From: Archegozetes longisetosus
Taxonomy: Eukaryota > Arthropoda > Arachnida > Sarcoptiformes > Trhypochthoniidae
Reading direction: 5' to 3'
DNA length: 64,000 nucleotides
NCBI GenBank assembly: GCA_018873245.2
Contig: JAEMBT020000006.1
Coordinates: 4,125,855-4,189,854 of the forward strand
The position numbers were made by a program, and so were the translations under genes. Shown here piece by piece: positions 36,080-49,700 of the stretch. The stretch's first letter is position 1. Every line of letters starts with the position of its first letter. The notes under the pieces were generated by a model. It saw nothing but the letters and a program-made list of their open reading frames with translations, made no database searches and had not been told where the DNA came from.

Positions 36080-38239
36080 GGGACTTGGCTAATGCTGATC
36101 TAATTTTTCGTAATTGAAATCTTTAATAATAGATTAAAAGTTAGGAAAAGCCTTAGTTTAAGTACGAAATTTTATTCTGATTTAACTAGTGCTTGAAGTC
36201 TATAATTAATTGGTGGCTTCAGAAACAGTCTCATTTTTTGGTGATAATCATGTTATATATATTATATCAGATAATGTTACAAAAGTGAAAATTTTATTAA
36301 ATTAGTATACTCTGAACAATAGACTGATTTTTAAAATTTAACCACATTCAAACCAGCTAAAGAACAACAATTAAATGAGCGCAAATAGTAAGACAGTAAG
36401 TGAATGCTATGAGTTATTGAGGAAAACTTCTTTAAAAGATCCAATAACTGATTTCCACTAAATTTAATATTATTTAACAAACAATATCGAACTAATTTTT
36501 TTGTTACAGTATATTTTAAAATTTTAACTCTGAATAAAGGACAGTTTGAATAACATATGGCTATAAAAATTTCAAAAAAAGATTTAAGTGCATTTACCCC
36601 CTTAACGTTGGCACTAATTTAATCACAGGGAAATTTGAAGTCAATCAGCAAATCATTTTTTGCCTGTACGATTGTTCATCTTGCACCTCAAATTGGGATG
36701 TGAAGCGCTTGAAGCTTTCTACGCATTCGATTCTATATTTAAAGCTTAATATAAAAGTTTGATTCTGAAAAAGACATTTAGCCTTAGAAATGTTTACTTA
36801 CATCATTCTAATTCAACGTTAAGTAATTGAGTAAAGATATCTAGATTTTAATATCAAAAATAAAAATGGAGTACTAGAGTTGACAATTTTTAAGTATATA
36901 ACTTAATAATTTACAAAATGAGAGTTTTTCGGACATGCAAAAACAAATTTTGAAGGAAGATCATTAGAAAAGTGTCTGCTCAAATGTTCTAATTTAGTTT
37001 ATCTTAATATCTTTATATTTACAAATTTAAAAATATTTTGGAATCTTTTTCCAAAAAATATTTATTTGACTATTTGTAATAATAACTGTTTGTAATCAAT
37101 TAAAGTATATCGAAAATATTGACAATTCGATAGCATTATACAATTCGAAGTTTAATTTATTCCAATTACTGATGAAATAAAAAAATTATGTAATAAAGAT
37201 TCCTCAATGATAACAAAAGTTATTGAGTTCAAAACTCATTAATTTTTCAAAAAAGGACACGAAGATCTTATGATATAGAAATGAAGCTTTTTGTATTAAA
37301 CTCCCAAGAATGAAAGCGTTAATCTGATTTTTGTATAAAATTGAAACCAAATTAAATTATGGATAAATGGTTGGAAGTGATGTTCAACAACTCACAAAAG
37401 AGTTACTCACTATATTGAATACACTAGTCTATTTTACAAGACTTATAATTCTGAAGATTTTTATTATCATAAATTAAATGTTTCATAAAATTATTACTAA
37501 TAGAGTAATAAGCTTATAAACCTATATAAATAAATTCAATTGATTCTCTTTTGTTGAAGCATGTTTATATTTTAATAATTATTTGAATTAAATCATCTAA
37601 TGATCAAAAAAACTAGTTCAATTTTTTGTCTTCAAAATAACCACTAAATTAAATATTGTTAAAGATCTTAATTATTCAATGACTTAATTCAATTTATTAC
37701 TAAATTGAAAACGTGTTTTCAATAAAAAATGCAAGTGACCCAACTTTTATTTATATCGCGTACTGGCTACAAAACTGACTGTCTCATTTCTATTTAAATG
37801 AGATAGAAAAATCATATTTAAGAACTCTACATCTGTATTAACTCATAAACTTATTTCATGATTATTAACTGATTAAATCATAAACTAACTTTAAAAATCT
37901 TAATATTAACTTTTATTCATTTTATTATTTATGTATAATTTTACTTTAATAAGGAGATTATTTCTTCAAATTAAACATTTACTGACAATACAACTGATTT
38001 GACCTAGCTAAACATGATATAACTAAACACTAATTTCGTTGTTTAGTTATTAACAATTCCTGTTAATAAAAAGTTCCAAATCAGACACTCAATCATTGAC
38101 ATTAGCATTCGTATTTTTACCAAAATTACTGAGGCAGAAAAGGTTTCAAATACTTTTGCAGTTTGATTTTGAATATTTGTATGACTTATAAGTCTTTACT
38201 CTATTAAAACTAAGTATTTGAAAGGTTTAAATAGCGATT

Positions 38240-38240
<1 letters not shown>
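36080..38240. other. No gene seen; one dispersed-repeat copy
   Basis: AT-rich spacer. About 37150-37345 is a copy of the dispersed repeat (GTTATTGAGTTCAAAACTCA, then a conserved GATATAGAAATGAAGCTTTT). Confidence 0.45.

Positions 38241-38242
<2 letters not shown>

Positions 38243-38304
<62 letters not shown>
38243..38304. repeat. (GA)31 microsatellite
   Basis: An uninterrupted GA dinucleotide run of 62 bp. Perfect purity suggests it is young and likely polymorphic. GA tracts can bind GAGA-type factors, but no gene lies next to it. Confidence 0.97.
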
Positions 38305-38307
<3 letters not shown>

Positions 38308-41300
38308 CAGTTAAAACCTAAACTTTACTTTTAGCACAAGGTTCACATATTTCGATTCTAATCATACGTATAAACTAAAGAGTGATTTTCGATGAATTTA
38401 ACTCCACCAAAAACCACCAGAAGACACCAACAACCGTTATAGCCACCAAAATTTTCAAAATCGTCCCTTTGTGACCAAAAGCGTAACTGTACATAACTGA
38501 TATGAGAGTCAGTCGTTGAAATTTCAGGAACAACTCGAAATTGTGCATCAGATTAAAGAGTCTTTTGGGCTCTGTACTACAGGAACCTGAGAAGTGTCTC
38601 AATAAAATTCTTGATTTAGAAAAGCTCAGAAATACTTCAGATATTAACTTGAAATTGAAACTTTTATGTACTACTTAATTTTGCAGCAGTTGAACGAAGT
38701 TTTTCAATTGTTGAGCATATTTTCAAAGAGAGAAGGAAAAATTTAAGCAGGGAAATTATTTTTAAAAATATTAAATATATGTTTCTTGTAATACTTAACT
38801 CTTTTGTATGACTTTCTATTATAACTACCAACAAATAAAATTTTTGTAACCAAATAACTACCAAGGATTATGATTTGTTATGACCAAAAATCCTTTCTCT
38901 AGTGATTATTAAAGATTTTGAAAATTATAAGTTCTATCAAATAGGCACTCTTCAGTATAACACTCTTTCGTGAGTTATCGTTCGAGAAAGTAGCGCTAAT
39001 ATTAGATAAAAATGACAAAAATGTTGCAAACACCTGCAATTTATGCCATAATACGAGTCTTAATTCGAATAGAATTTTAATCGAAAAATTAGAACTTTTG
39101 ACGGAACGGCGGAACTTACAAATATTTTTAAATGTTTCATTAAGTTGGTATTTTTTTAAGATACAATATTTGAACATGTGTTTATTTTTAATTGATGAAC
39201 TTCATCAGAAAAGTAACAATTTTTAAGTACCGTTATAAAAGACAATCAACTTATTGCAAGTTCTATCAAAATTATAGATTTATTGTTAAATTCAAAAATT
39301 AAGTCAAAGGTTTATCAATCTGTTAGTTATTGAAAAACTGTGAGTTTTTCACAAATTTTCGCATTGACTTTATGTGCTATTGGATTCATTGTTAAATATC
39401 AGGCTTGAAGGTCGTAAAGTACAGTTAAAGACTTTGAAATTTCCTAAGGGTTTTGCAGATCGTTAGTAAAAAGCACTCTGCCAGAATTCAGTGAAATAAA
39501 ACTTTATCACCTGACTGTTAATATTTGAAAATCAAAATCTAAAAATACTTGAGGTGTAATATATGCTTATTAATAAACATGACATTGCTAATAAACATAA
39601 TTTTAGTCATATTGCGATCGTTTTCTTATCAGACTTTATAGAAACTATGCTTTAAGGCAAAATAAACGTTTTTAGTACTAAACTGATGAGAATTAAAGTT
39701 TTTTTAAATGTCCGTTTCAAATTTGATGTGTTTTATCTATCATTTATGAAGTTGTGAAATCATGAGTGTTCTACTTAAAAAATTTAGCTTCTTATCCCTT
39801 AGGGAATTTCAAGGTCATTAACTGTACTTCTTTGCTTATTTGAAATAACAAAAGGACTTATAATCAAATTTTATACTGTTGTTTAAAATTTGGCTCAATA
39901 GAGTTAACCGGATACTAATCATGACTTTTCATAACCTTATAATATGAGAGTCTAGAATATTTACTAATATCTGACCAACTTTCCATCTGTATCGTTATAA
40001 CAGTTCGGGAAATATCGGATGTACATAAATAAAAGCTTCATTCATATTAATAAACATCCAATTGAATAGAAATATTTCTTATTTGAAGACTGCAAAAGTT
40101 ACTTATACATTTAACAGTATTTTTATGATTCATTAAATTAAGTATTTTGAGATATTCAAATATTTTTAAAAAGGACTGTATGGAAAGTACTTTTATGTTG
40201 TAAGGATTCAGCTTATAAGAAGTGTATACTCCGATTCGGTTTCACAGTAGCTCTTTTGACACAAAATCGAAAATTCGTGATAAAACATTAAAATTATGTT
40301 AATTTATGAACAAAAGAATGAAATGTTTTTCATTAGAACTAGAATTAACAGTATATTGTTTCAACTACTATGATCAAAGCAAAACAAGTCAATAATTGAG
40401 TTAAATCTTGATCTTTTAATAGTTTTATCAGCATGGTTTTCACAAGATTTTGACCCAAAATATTTATAAATAATAAACTAAGTTATTCATCATATCATAT
40501 TGTTACTCAAGTAATGTTTGACCAAAGTGTTCACTTTCCCATTGGGCAGATCTGACTTACACACTTGTACCCTAAGATAAGGCTCAAGTTTAATATTTTA
40601 CTGATTAATAATATATATTAGTAAAATTTGATCAGAAAGACATCTTTATGACTAATCAAGAGTGTGCTCATTAAAAATATATTTAAATTTTTTTTTAAAG
40701 TTTAACCATGTTTTAACAAATTTGAACAAATTTGTTTCTCAATTGAATTTATTCTCACTCAAAGCTAATGGTAAATTAGAATTATAAATACGAAGCATGT
40801 ATTACAGTTGAGCATAAGTAAATAAATGGATATGAATATGAACCAAAGTTTTAAATCTTAGATACTTGATAAGCTCTAAACTGTGAGCTTAATCATAAGT
40901 TAACCTTTATTATGCTCAGACGAACTTCTCAACTTCATTAAGTGCAAGTAAAAATTAATAAAATTTAAAGTCAAGATTTTGTTTTTGAACTTCTTAAAAA
41001 ACTTATCAGCAATACTCGTTTGAATTCGAATCTGAACTAATGTTCGAGAAACTTATTTTTTCATTTAGAATTCGGTTAAAAACAAGAATAAATATCTTAT
41101 CCACAATTATTACTCGAACTTTGCACTAACAGAAAAATTTGATAAAATATCAAAATTTCTGACCAAGTATAGATGATATGATCGAGAGCTGAAAAACTTG
41201 ATCAAAAAGAAAATTATGACTTTAATGATAGCAACCAGTCATTGAGTTTAAGATTCAGGTAAAAAAATTTAATGAAAATGCACGAATAAAATTATGAAAT

Positions 41301-42839
41301 ATGAAAATTATAGTAGTTTTTAAGTGAATTTTCTAAGAATGCTAGATTTAAGTTGATTTTTATTTCGTAATAGTTAGACTGAGAGATCTTGCAATTCGAT
41401 TTGTTCTATTTTGAAGGAGATAGCATTAGATTAAAGACAAAACTGATTTTTTGTTAACCGTCAAAATATTGGAATCTTTGTCTAGGTTTCAGCTAAAATT
41501 TAATTTTTTTTACTAAAATATCCTATCGGGTTATACTGGTTTTTATTATGGTTGTGTGACTACCAAAGACCGAGTCTTTGGAGTACCAGGCAAACACATT
41601 TGAACATCATAGTTTATAAATTGATTAACGCGTGATTAATACCATTAAGTTGATGTATCATTTGGTTTTTGTTTTATGGTTTTCAAACAAATATTCCCTT
41701 AATTAGGCTCATAGCTTTAGTAATACCATTTTTAAAATCCTTAAACTTATTTATTTTTCATCCGCGGATAATAGAATATTTTTCTATCTCAATGAAAAAA
41801 GAGCTTAATATATGGTAAACAAATTAAAAAATTGTCGACTTCTAAATTATCAGTGTTTGAGTCTTTTCATTCTGCAGATGATTAAACTTATTCAACACAA
41901 AGCCTCTTACCTGGTGCGTGATAAACTTTTTATACTAAAGGCAAATAACAATAGTAATTTAGTCATTTCAATTATCTGGTCTTGTTCTGATTGGTAAGTA
42001 AGCGCTCATAACAAGAACCCGGGTTTGTGCGTAAAACCTATTTTTGCCTTTACAACCGCTTGATTTTTGTAATACTTTGGATCCATAAGTCAGTTCTTTT
42101 AACAATAACTAACAACCAATACACGACATTAAATGCTTCTATCAAAGTCAAGATGAATTTTGTAATTTTGACTGAAGTTTAATGGTTTTCGATTTACATC
42201 AAAAACTCAGTGAAATTTGAACTTGCCTGTGAGACAAATTTCAAGAACTAAAAATATTCAAAAAAATCATTTATTGATCAGCTACCGTTTGACTATTAAT
42301 ATATTAGAGTTCATGTCTCTCAGAAAATATTTTTGATATTCGAAGTTTAAGTAGACTTTTAAAAACCTAGATTAAAGTTAACTGTATAAATTATTAAGAG
42401 TGTTGTATATTTTGTATCTGTATAATTGTATTTTGGCATAAAAAGTTTAAGGAATATTTTTTCAAGTTTAATGCAAAGTTATTAACATGGGATAGCAATA
42501 CTCTGAAAAAAAAGTTGGAACCTGTAAAATAAAATTAATTTGCTAAATATTACAAGAATAAAATCTACCAAAGTCACAACGAATGCAAGAAATTTTTGAA
42601 GCATTTAAAAATCATAACTATATAAAACGACAACTTGGAAAAGCTTCCATTAAATTTTTAGTTTAATTTAGTCTTTATTCATATGAAGCCGAAAAGACTT
42701 TGAATTAACATAGGTTTCTTTAAAACAATATATTCCAATTTGTTGTTCATGCTCTAGGAACTCATTTGCTAACCAAAGTTACCGAAAAATAAAATTAAAA
42801 ATTCACACTATGTATGATAGATATGAATAGAAAATTAAT

Positions 42840-43085
42840 TTATTCTGAGTGTTGATTTGATAATTTACTGATAGGGTTCTCAATGAAGAAAAGTTATTGA
42901 ATTTAAAATTCGCATTAAGAAAATTTGATAAAAAAGGACGTGATTAAGATTCCGCGATATAGAACTCAAGTTTGCTCTTAAATCTTAATTTCAAAATTTT
43001 AAAGAGCGATTTTTTTAATACAATAAAAGTTAGATCAGCTGATCAATAAAATGATAAGAACTGATATTCAAGAAATAGCTTCAAG
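42840..43085 (+). repeat. Old dispersed repeat, best-preserved copy of four
   Basis: Ordered blocks TTCTGAGTGTTGAT, AAGTTATTGAATTTAAAATTC, GATATAGAACTCAAG and GATAAGAACTGATATTC also occur in the same order at about 32460-32700 and, in part, at about 37150-37345 and 41228-41330, all on the plus strand. Identity is low, so these are old copies. The family is unknown and has no coding content. Confidence 0.5.
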
Positions 43086-44019
43086 TCAAAGAGTCTTTGA
43101 AATCGTCATAAACTATGATTTTATTTGTAGTACTTGTTCTTAATTGGACAAAATTTTAACAGGGTAATGATTTGATTAAGCTGAAAATAGCTTCGATCAG
43201 TATGTTTAGACGTAAGCAGAAGTATTCTGGAGGACATCATTTAGTTGAGACTTTTCAAAAAATCCTGAATGTAAGGAACATCTTTATCCATGATTGATCA
43301 TCAAAAAAGATTATTGAAATAAAAACGTTTGATATTGAAGTCTAGGCAACTAATCATGAAATTAATTAGCCTAGTCACAATATTTGATGTTCATTAAGAA
43401 AAAATGAACTTAAAAAGATATGAAATACTAGGAAATCTGTAGATTTTTCACAAACTATTATTTTGTTCTGACCAGCTGTCTCAATATTTTGCGATAGGGC
43501 TGCCACTAAAGGTACGCATTTTTGTATCTGACCCCTATATAGAGACTACATAAAAATTAAAAGAGTTTTATCTTATTTATAAAGATCTTTCAAGATAACA
43601 TTAGAAATTTTATGAATAATGTAATACATCAATGCAAATAGATTTCTAATGCTATAAATGAACTTTGAAATTATAATTTCAAATAATTTTAGCGATTAAA
43701 AAATTTCTCCATAATTATTTATAAAATTTTATAATTCTCAATTTATCTTGAAACTTGTGCCATATTCTAATATGGTATAGTACGATTATAAAAGAAAAGA
43801 TTGTAAGTTATTCAAAAAGTAACCTTAAATTCAGCTACAGTATTATTATAATTTGAAGGTTGATAAGTGTAGAACTTTCATATTCTAAATCGAAAATAAA
43901 AATTTGAAATTAAAGTTTTGTTGATGAATTCAAATATAAGCAAAGTCTAACAAGAAAGCTGATAGCTTTTGTATAACTTAAACTCAAGTTTACATGCTTT
44001 GATTATGTGATAATAATAA

Positions 44020-44225
44020 AACTTCATGAAAAAATCTTTTTAACAAATTTAAACTTGATTTAAAGATTTGGTCTTTATTAACAAGCACAAAACCAATAAA
44101 TTTAATGCTCAGCTTGATTTTAAGTCGCTCAGAGTTAATGATAAATTAGAATTTAAAACACTAAATGTGTATATATTTATCGTTCAGCATAAGTAAATTT
44201 ATAAAAATATATACAAGTTTATTAA
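44020..44225 (+). repeat. Second dispersed repeat, paired with 40640-40850
   Basis: Shared blocks are AACAAATTT near the left, TTAATGATAAATTAGAATTT in the centre and TCAGCATAAGTAAAT on the right, in the same order and spacing as at 40640-40850. This suggests a duplicated old transposon or segment. Confidence 0.45.
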
Positions 44226-44794
44226 ATTAGGTTAAGAGATATATTTAAAAATACGGCTTTTAGTGAAACACCTCCGATAGTATTTATTAATAAGTGAGCC
44301 GTTTAGAGATTTCAAAATAAGATTTCCTGTTTTTAAGAGCGATAGATATTATTTTTCTTTTAATTCTCTGCAGAAAAAAGTTTCAATACTCGAAGTCATT
44401 AGTGGTTCAGAAATAGAAGCAATTAATAGACTCTTGAAACTGGATTTAAGGAGCAAAACATCAAAACAAATCAAGAGAAAAATATATTTAAACTATTTTC
44501 AGAGTCTAGTTATGGTAAAAGATAAGAAACCTGTAATAAAAAGTTTGTGAATCAAAATGAGGTTGAGATTTTTCGTAGCTTTCTCAAAAAGTTTTTATTT
44601 TCAATGCCAAATAAAATAATACTCAAATGGATTTTTAATTTAAAAAATCAATTCATAGTTTCAAACAATTATAATTAAAAATGATTAGAAGTATGAGAAA
44701 ACTGATGAGATGTTAGGCTTGAAGAAGTTTTGTAATGTTATTGAATAGAAGAATATAATGAGATGTTACAATCGATTTTTCATACAATAAAATT

Positions 44795-44800
44795 TTTATT
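44795..44800 (-). terminator. Polyadenylation signal AATAAA of the cuticle-like gene
   Basis: TTTATT on the plus strand reads AATAAA on the minus strand, 105 bp past the stop codon. Confidence 0.5.
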
Positions 44801-44904
44801 GATTTTATGTATGGTTATTGAAATTAATTAAGACAATGAAGTGGTGGTATGTATTAGTAGTATTTTCATGGAGAATGTAAAACTAGTTAACAAAATTTTA
44901 TCAT

Positions 44905-46042
44905 TTATGCTCTGGCTTTGGCTTTAGCTGCGGCTCCTTTGTAATAGGCCGGGGCAGCCTTGACGGGAATTGGTGCCTGTTGTCTGCGTCCTTCTCCCTT
45001 GTGGACAACAGTGTGGACTTCTTCGATGACTGGACGGATCTCTTGGGTGACTCTTCTGTAGGGTTGGATGATTTCACGAACTTCTTGGATGACTGGCTTC
45101 ACGACTTCGTGGACAACACGGTGTGGCTCATCTTGGAATGAAGCATGTTCAACTTGGGATGGGAGAGAAGGTTGGTGACTTTGTTGGACATTGACACGGC
45201 TAGAGGCAGTTCTGAAGTGAACTTGGACTGGAAGCTGGTCAGGTTGGACTTCGATGATCTGGGGCTGTGCGTAATCGCTTTGAAGAGCAACTGGTCTAAC
45301 TTCAACAGTTCTGCGGGTCTGGATGGCGGCATCGACTGGTCCATAGTTCTGTTGGGGGGCTGCGTATGCGTTAAGTGCTGGCAAAGCTGGGGCTGCGGCC
45401 AATGCACCACCGTATGAAGAGCTAGAGAGACCTGCGCTCAACTGGCCACCACCATATCCGCCAGCATTGCATCCAATAGTGAAGAGTGCGATTAATGCGA
45501 ACTGTAATAACATTTTCAAATTTTAAAAGCAATTTAGTTTTAGTTTTAACTTTTGATGGATGAATTTATTGATGAGTTATTTAGGAATAATAAGAATGTT
45601 AGATATTTTTCAGATAAACTTCTGATAGACTTGTGGAGTCGATATGACTTCCAGAGCAACTAAAGGTGAAAGTAATGAAAAACTTTTTCGATAGAGGAGA
45701 TATTTAACACACTTTTCGCTGAATAGTTTAAAGATATATGGCTTTTAATAAGTCAAGAGTTTAAGAAAGTTTAATGATTTAGAAAATATTCAGGAAGTAA
45801 TTTATTAAGCGATTAGTCGAATCTATATAGTTTATAGTTCAATAGCTTCAAAAGTTCAGTAAGAGTAAAAATAAAGCCAATTTTTTTCAGACACAGCATA
45901 TGAAAAGAATCAAAATTAACATTCAAATTATAGTCTCAAAATAGAACAGCTCACAATAGAAGCTTATTAAAAATAATTAATTTCGATAATAATAGCAGTT
46001 TATATACTTGAAGAAAATCGATTCAATACTTACTTTAAGCAT
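44905..46042 (-). CDS. Secreted cuticle-like structural protein (two exons, 201 aa)
   Basis: The preferred model joins a 9-nt microexon ATG CTT AAA (46042-46034, donor GTAAGT) to the main exon 45501-44905 (acceptor TTATTACAG), giving MLKFALIALFTIGCNAGG, a good signal peptide. An intron within the first codons of the signal peptide is common in arthropod cuticle genes. An unspliced start (ATG at 45519, MKMLLQFALIAL) is also open, but it places the ATG inside what looks like the acceptor. After the signal come a Gly/Ala/Ser-rich stretch, then an Ala/Pro segment, then repeats rich in Val, Glu, Ile and Pro (VVKPVIQEVREIIQPYRR, EIRPVIEEVHTVVHKGEG), and a Lys/Ala tail KAAAKAKARA-like. No chitin-binding R&R consensus is seen. 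By memory the EIRPVIEEV repeats resemble acarine cuticle or cement-type proteins. The GC content is far above the flanks, as in a real gene. Confidence 0.85.
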
Positions 46043-46210
46043 ATTTGAAATGAAAATTTTAGGCGTAAAACTTGAACCACAAAAGTTTCGAAGACTGTAA
46101 CAAAAGTTATTGAAAACTTTTAAATAAATTTAGTGCTCTTCAAATGCAAAATTCAGAGTCGAATTGATTGCTGCGAGAGTTGAATAACTTTCACTAACAA
46201 AAGTTCTGCT

Positions 46211-46219
46211 CTTTATATA
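46211..46219 (-). promoter_or_regulatory. TATA box of the cuticle-like gene
   Basis: The minus strand reads TATATAAAG here, about 170 bp upstream of the microexon ATG. A start site 30 bp downstream, near 46185, would give a 5' UTR of about 140 nt. Confidence 0.5.
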
Positions 46220-46454
46220 TTCACGTATCGCCCATCAAGACGTGCATCTATTGGATGATCAGAATGTCAGGCTTTAATCTCTAGTACTAAAGAGTTTCAG
46301 AGACCTGAAAGTGGAACACAAACAGCGTTCACAAGTCTAGGACCTTTAGTATTAAAGATACATAACAAATAACTGTAAGCTTTTGATATACGTTACAGTT
46401 CTTAAGTAAATATTTAATTCACTGAAGATACGGTTCGGGAGCGCTTTTTCTAGA

Positions 46455-46724
46455 GTGAAGCTAACATTTTCGGTTTCGATTATAAGTAGGGTACACATCA
46501 GGGATGGCCTGAAGGTTGAGATTATCGGAGAGGAGGGAAAGAACGGGTCGCCCGAGAAGGGGTCTCATATGGAGAGCTCAACGAGAGGAGAAATACCTTC
46601 TCCTAAATTAGAGCAATTTGATAGTATAAGCATAATAAAAGCGTTCAGAGACAAAATTAGTCGAACTTATGGTACAGTTTTCTCTCATGGTTATGCCTTG
46701 TATTTACATTTTATTTTATGCTGA
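46455..46724 (+). CDS. Possible isolated exon, GC-rich, unknown protein
   Basis: A plus-strand frame of 89 codons whose middle part (about 46490-46690) is GC-rich and polar: RVHIRDGLKVEIIGEEGKNG, then a Ser/Glu/Lys stretch, then IPSPKLEQFDSISIIKAFRD. Composition departs sharply from the surrounding 70%+ AT sequence. It lies head-to-head with the cuticle-like gene, about 240 bp beyond its TATA box. No domain is recognised, no upstream or downstream exons were identified, and the last codons after HGYALYLHF look like intron sequence. It could be a lone exon, a gene fragment or a processed remnant. Confidence 0.3.
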   Translation: MKLTFSVSIISRVHIRDGLKVEIIGEEGKNGSPEKGSHMESSTRGEIPSPKLEQFDSISIIKAFRDKISRTYGTVFSHGYALYLHFILC

Positions 46725-46729
46725 TTTAC

Positions 46730-49700
46730 TTATTTTTGTTGCTTTTTCAAAGTACACATGCTGAATTTTCAACATTTTTTGTTAGGAAGAAAAAATTGAT
46801 TCACGAAGAGAATCTTTATATCTCGATCCTTTGATAATTAATCTTATCTTTGATTATTTCAATATAGATTTCCGTAAAGTTTTGTAATTATTTTGTAGAA
46901 AAGAGGTTTGAAACAAGACTATCTCCGATATAGCAGGAGCTAATAGTGGTTACATTTTAAGAATTTATCATTTTTCTTACGATAAGCTTAAGTGTTGTCA
47001 CTATTTTTGTTACTTTTTTTGACATAATCTTAATGAGATTCAAATTTTCTCCATCTTTTTGGAAACACTGTATATTTTGATCTTTAAAGTGATATACAAA
47101 CAAAATAAATTTAAATATAGAAATCCCTAATATATTCGACTTATTTTTAGTCTAATTAATGTCTTTAGCCTAAAGTTGAATTTTCGGTCAAAATTAGGTC
47201 AAACTGGACTATGGGTTAGTCGGTCAGTGAAAAGTGAAGCACACGTTTTCACTTTTAATTAGAAGAAATTCCTTGACTTTTGGACACAAATATAACATTT
47301 CTGAGGACAATTCATCAATGGTTACTTAGTAGAGTATCTAAAATAGAGGTCAAACACAATGGACTGATTGACCCATATATATGCTATCGCTTGCTTTTCA
47401 GTTGTTTACTAATGCATCTAAACACTTTTAAGCCTGAAAGCTATTAGTTCTCTAGAAATGAAAATTACTTTAACTTTTACTTCAATTTTAAATTAAGGCT
47501 TCATAAAAGTCACGTATCACTCTGACTGAAACCGAAAGTATTGTACACTTTTCTGTGGATAAGTCGTTCGTTTCAGTTAAAAAGGTCTGCTTTAAAACAC
47601 ATTTACAAAAATGTTGAATAGAATTTTGTCTCATATGTTATGAATGAAAGTATCTCTAAACCTTTCACTCTTCAAGAACTGTATAGTCATTCTCGCAACC
47701 TGTTGAAAATTGTTGACTACAGAACATATTTAATTAGATTTAAATCGAAATTATTTTAAATTCAAACTAAGTTAAGAAATTATTTTCAAAAATTTATATT
47801 TCAAGAACTGAAAAATCTTTCCAAAGCTGCTAGAGATAAAAGACTTTAAAATCTGTCCCACTACTATTACTCGGACAATGAGAGAGAATTTAAATAAAAA
47901 TTTTCATAACCACTAATGACTGGTGCCAACTTTATGACCTTATGTTACAAACTGAAAGTTTATGCATTTTTCCACAATCAAACTACTTAAAAAGTCATCA
48001 CAAGTAAACTTTGAAAGTTTATCATGTAATATAAAATAAATTCTCATAATGAAAAAGATAATAAAATATACATTAGTCAGTCATGAATTCATTAGTTAAC
48101 ACTCATTGAGGTCTAATTCGTTTTAATCTACATAGCTTTCTGTTTTAGTACGAGTTTTGCTACCTTCCGGTTTTTGAGACGCTATCTTATTGAAAATAAA
48201 ATTTTCAAAGATTATTGGCTCAATAAACAAGAGATTTATACATACTTAAAAAGACAACTAATAAGTAAAATAAATCACATGATGATTATTTGAGGCCACC
48301 ATAGAAAAGAGACTGCAGTTATTTATAAATTTCATATTTATTTTAATATGTAAAAAACATTTTTATCGACCGATCGATACTTTTATTGATGGAAAAGTTC
48401 GAGAAATATATAATTATTATCTCTAACCTTAAACTTTGCACAATTTTGAGAAAGTAGTTATTTTTAGACCACAGTTATGAAAAATAAAATATATTTTTAG
48501 AGTACATGACAAAAATTAGAGAAAAAATATTACTTTTTCTTAAGGACCAAAATGTTCACATGCAGTGAAAAAGCAATGTTTGATTCAATAGTAGATAGCA
48601 GAAAGACCAATGAATATTTCAAATAAAATAAATTCAACAAAACTACAAACACAAGTCTTCAGCAACCGTTTCTTAACTTATATAAGAATTTTTCTTCAAT
48701 GTAAATTTTTCTCATTATCGAAATCTTTTATTACTAGCTAGTGATACACTTTTCATTTGGCATGTGAAAAAATCCTTTGAACCAACTTTTTTTCGGTTAA
48801 AAGTTTTTGTCTCACCTGAAGGTAAATTTTTTCTATCCACATGAGGTTTACTGAATCCATAATATATGTATCACTAAAACAAATTTTTCTTAAGAGACGA
48901 GAAGAGTTATCTCTAAACCGGAGGAAAACTTGTTTAGAAAAGTTTTTACAGTTTTTTGCGCCAAACGACCAATTAACGAATGAGTCAACAGTTAAATAAT
49001 TACATTACTCGAGATTTATTTTCTATCTGCTCTTGATTTACAATCACTTCCTTATTATTTTAATTTATTATTTTTCTCTTGAAATTCATCATTAATTAAC
49101 ATTCAGAGTGAAACTCAATCAAATATTGCTCTCTTTTTTCGGAAAATTTTGCACACGTTCAAACTTTCTTCAATTGGGTTCCAGAAAACATTTGGTTTGT
49201 AATGATCCTTACATTTATATTTTGTGTAATAAATCATTTGAAAATATTCATGAATTAGTTTTAAACATAGGGCTCGATTGAACTTTCGCGAATGATAATT
49301 TGATTTTTCAGGTTCTATCCAAACGTTATATGGCTCAAGTCAATGTTTTACATATGTAATCGTTTCAATTTATCAGATAATGAAGTAATTTGTATCAAAT
49401 ACTCTCTTGTTCAAATAAAGGTTTGATTTTGTTAGCCCTTCCGTCAACAAACAATCTACTCCGATTTATTTAATCATGAGTGATTGATAAAACGCTTACC
49501 TTAATTACACTCTAGAATTATTTTGTAATGTTTGATAAACAAACATTATTATTTAATTCCTTTTATTAAGTGCACTTATTACAAGAGTTCATTTAAATAA
49601 AGTTTCAAAAAGAGAAGTAATGTAATAATTTGAATGCTGTTAAGGAATTAAAATTAAAATACTGTAACTTTTACTTTTCTATGCGTTATTGTGCGGTTTG

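Larger units (their letters stand above)
38306..44780. other. No gene seen; old dispersed repeats
   Basis: AT-rich sequence with many short, motif-free frames. Diverged repeats recur: about 40640-40850 matches 44020-44225 (shared CTAATGGTAAATTAGAATT and GAGCATAAGTAAAT), and about 41228-41400 and 42840-43085 belong to the GTYATTGARTTTAAAATTC family. A small hairpin (ATTTTACT...AGTAAAAT) lies at about 40591-40632. Confidence 0.5.

Noticed and set aside
45099..45417. Two long frames overlapping the cuticle-like gene (103 codons minus, 90 codons plus)
   Set aside because: Both are shadows caused by the GC-rich coding exon; only the main frame has a signal peptide and repeat structure.
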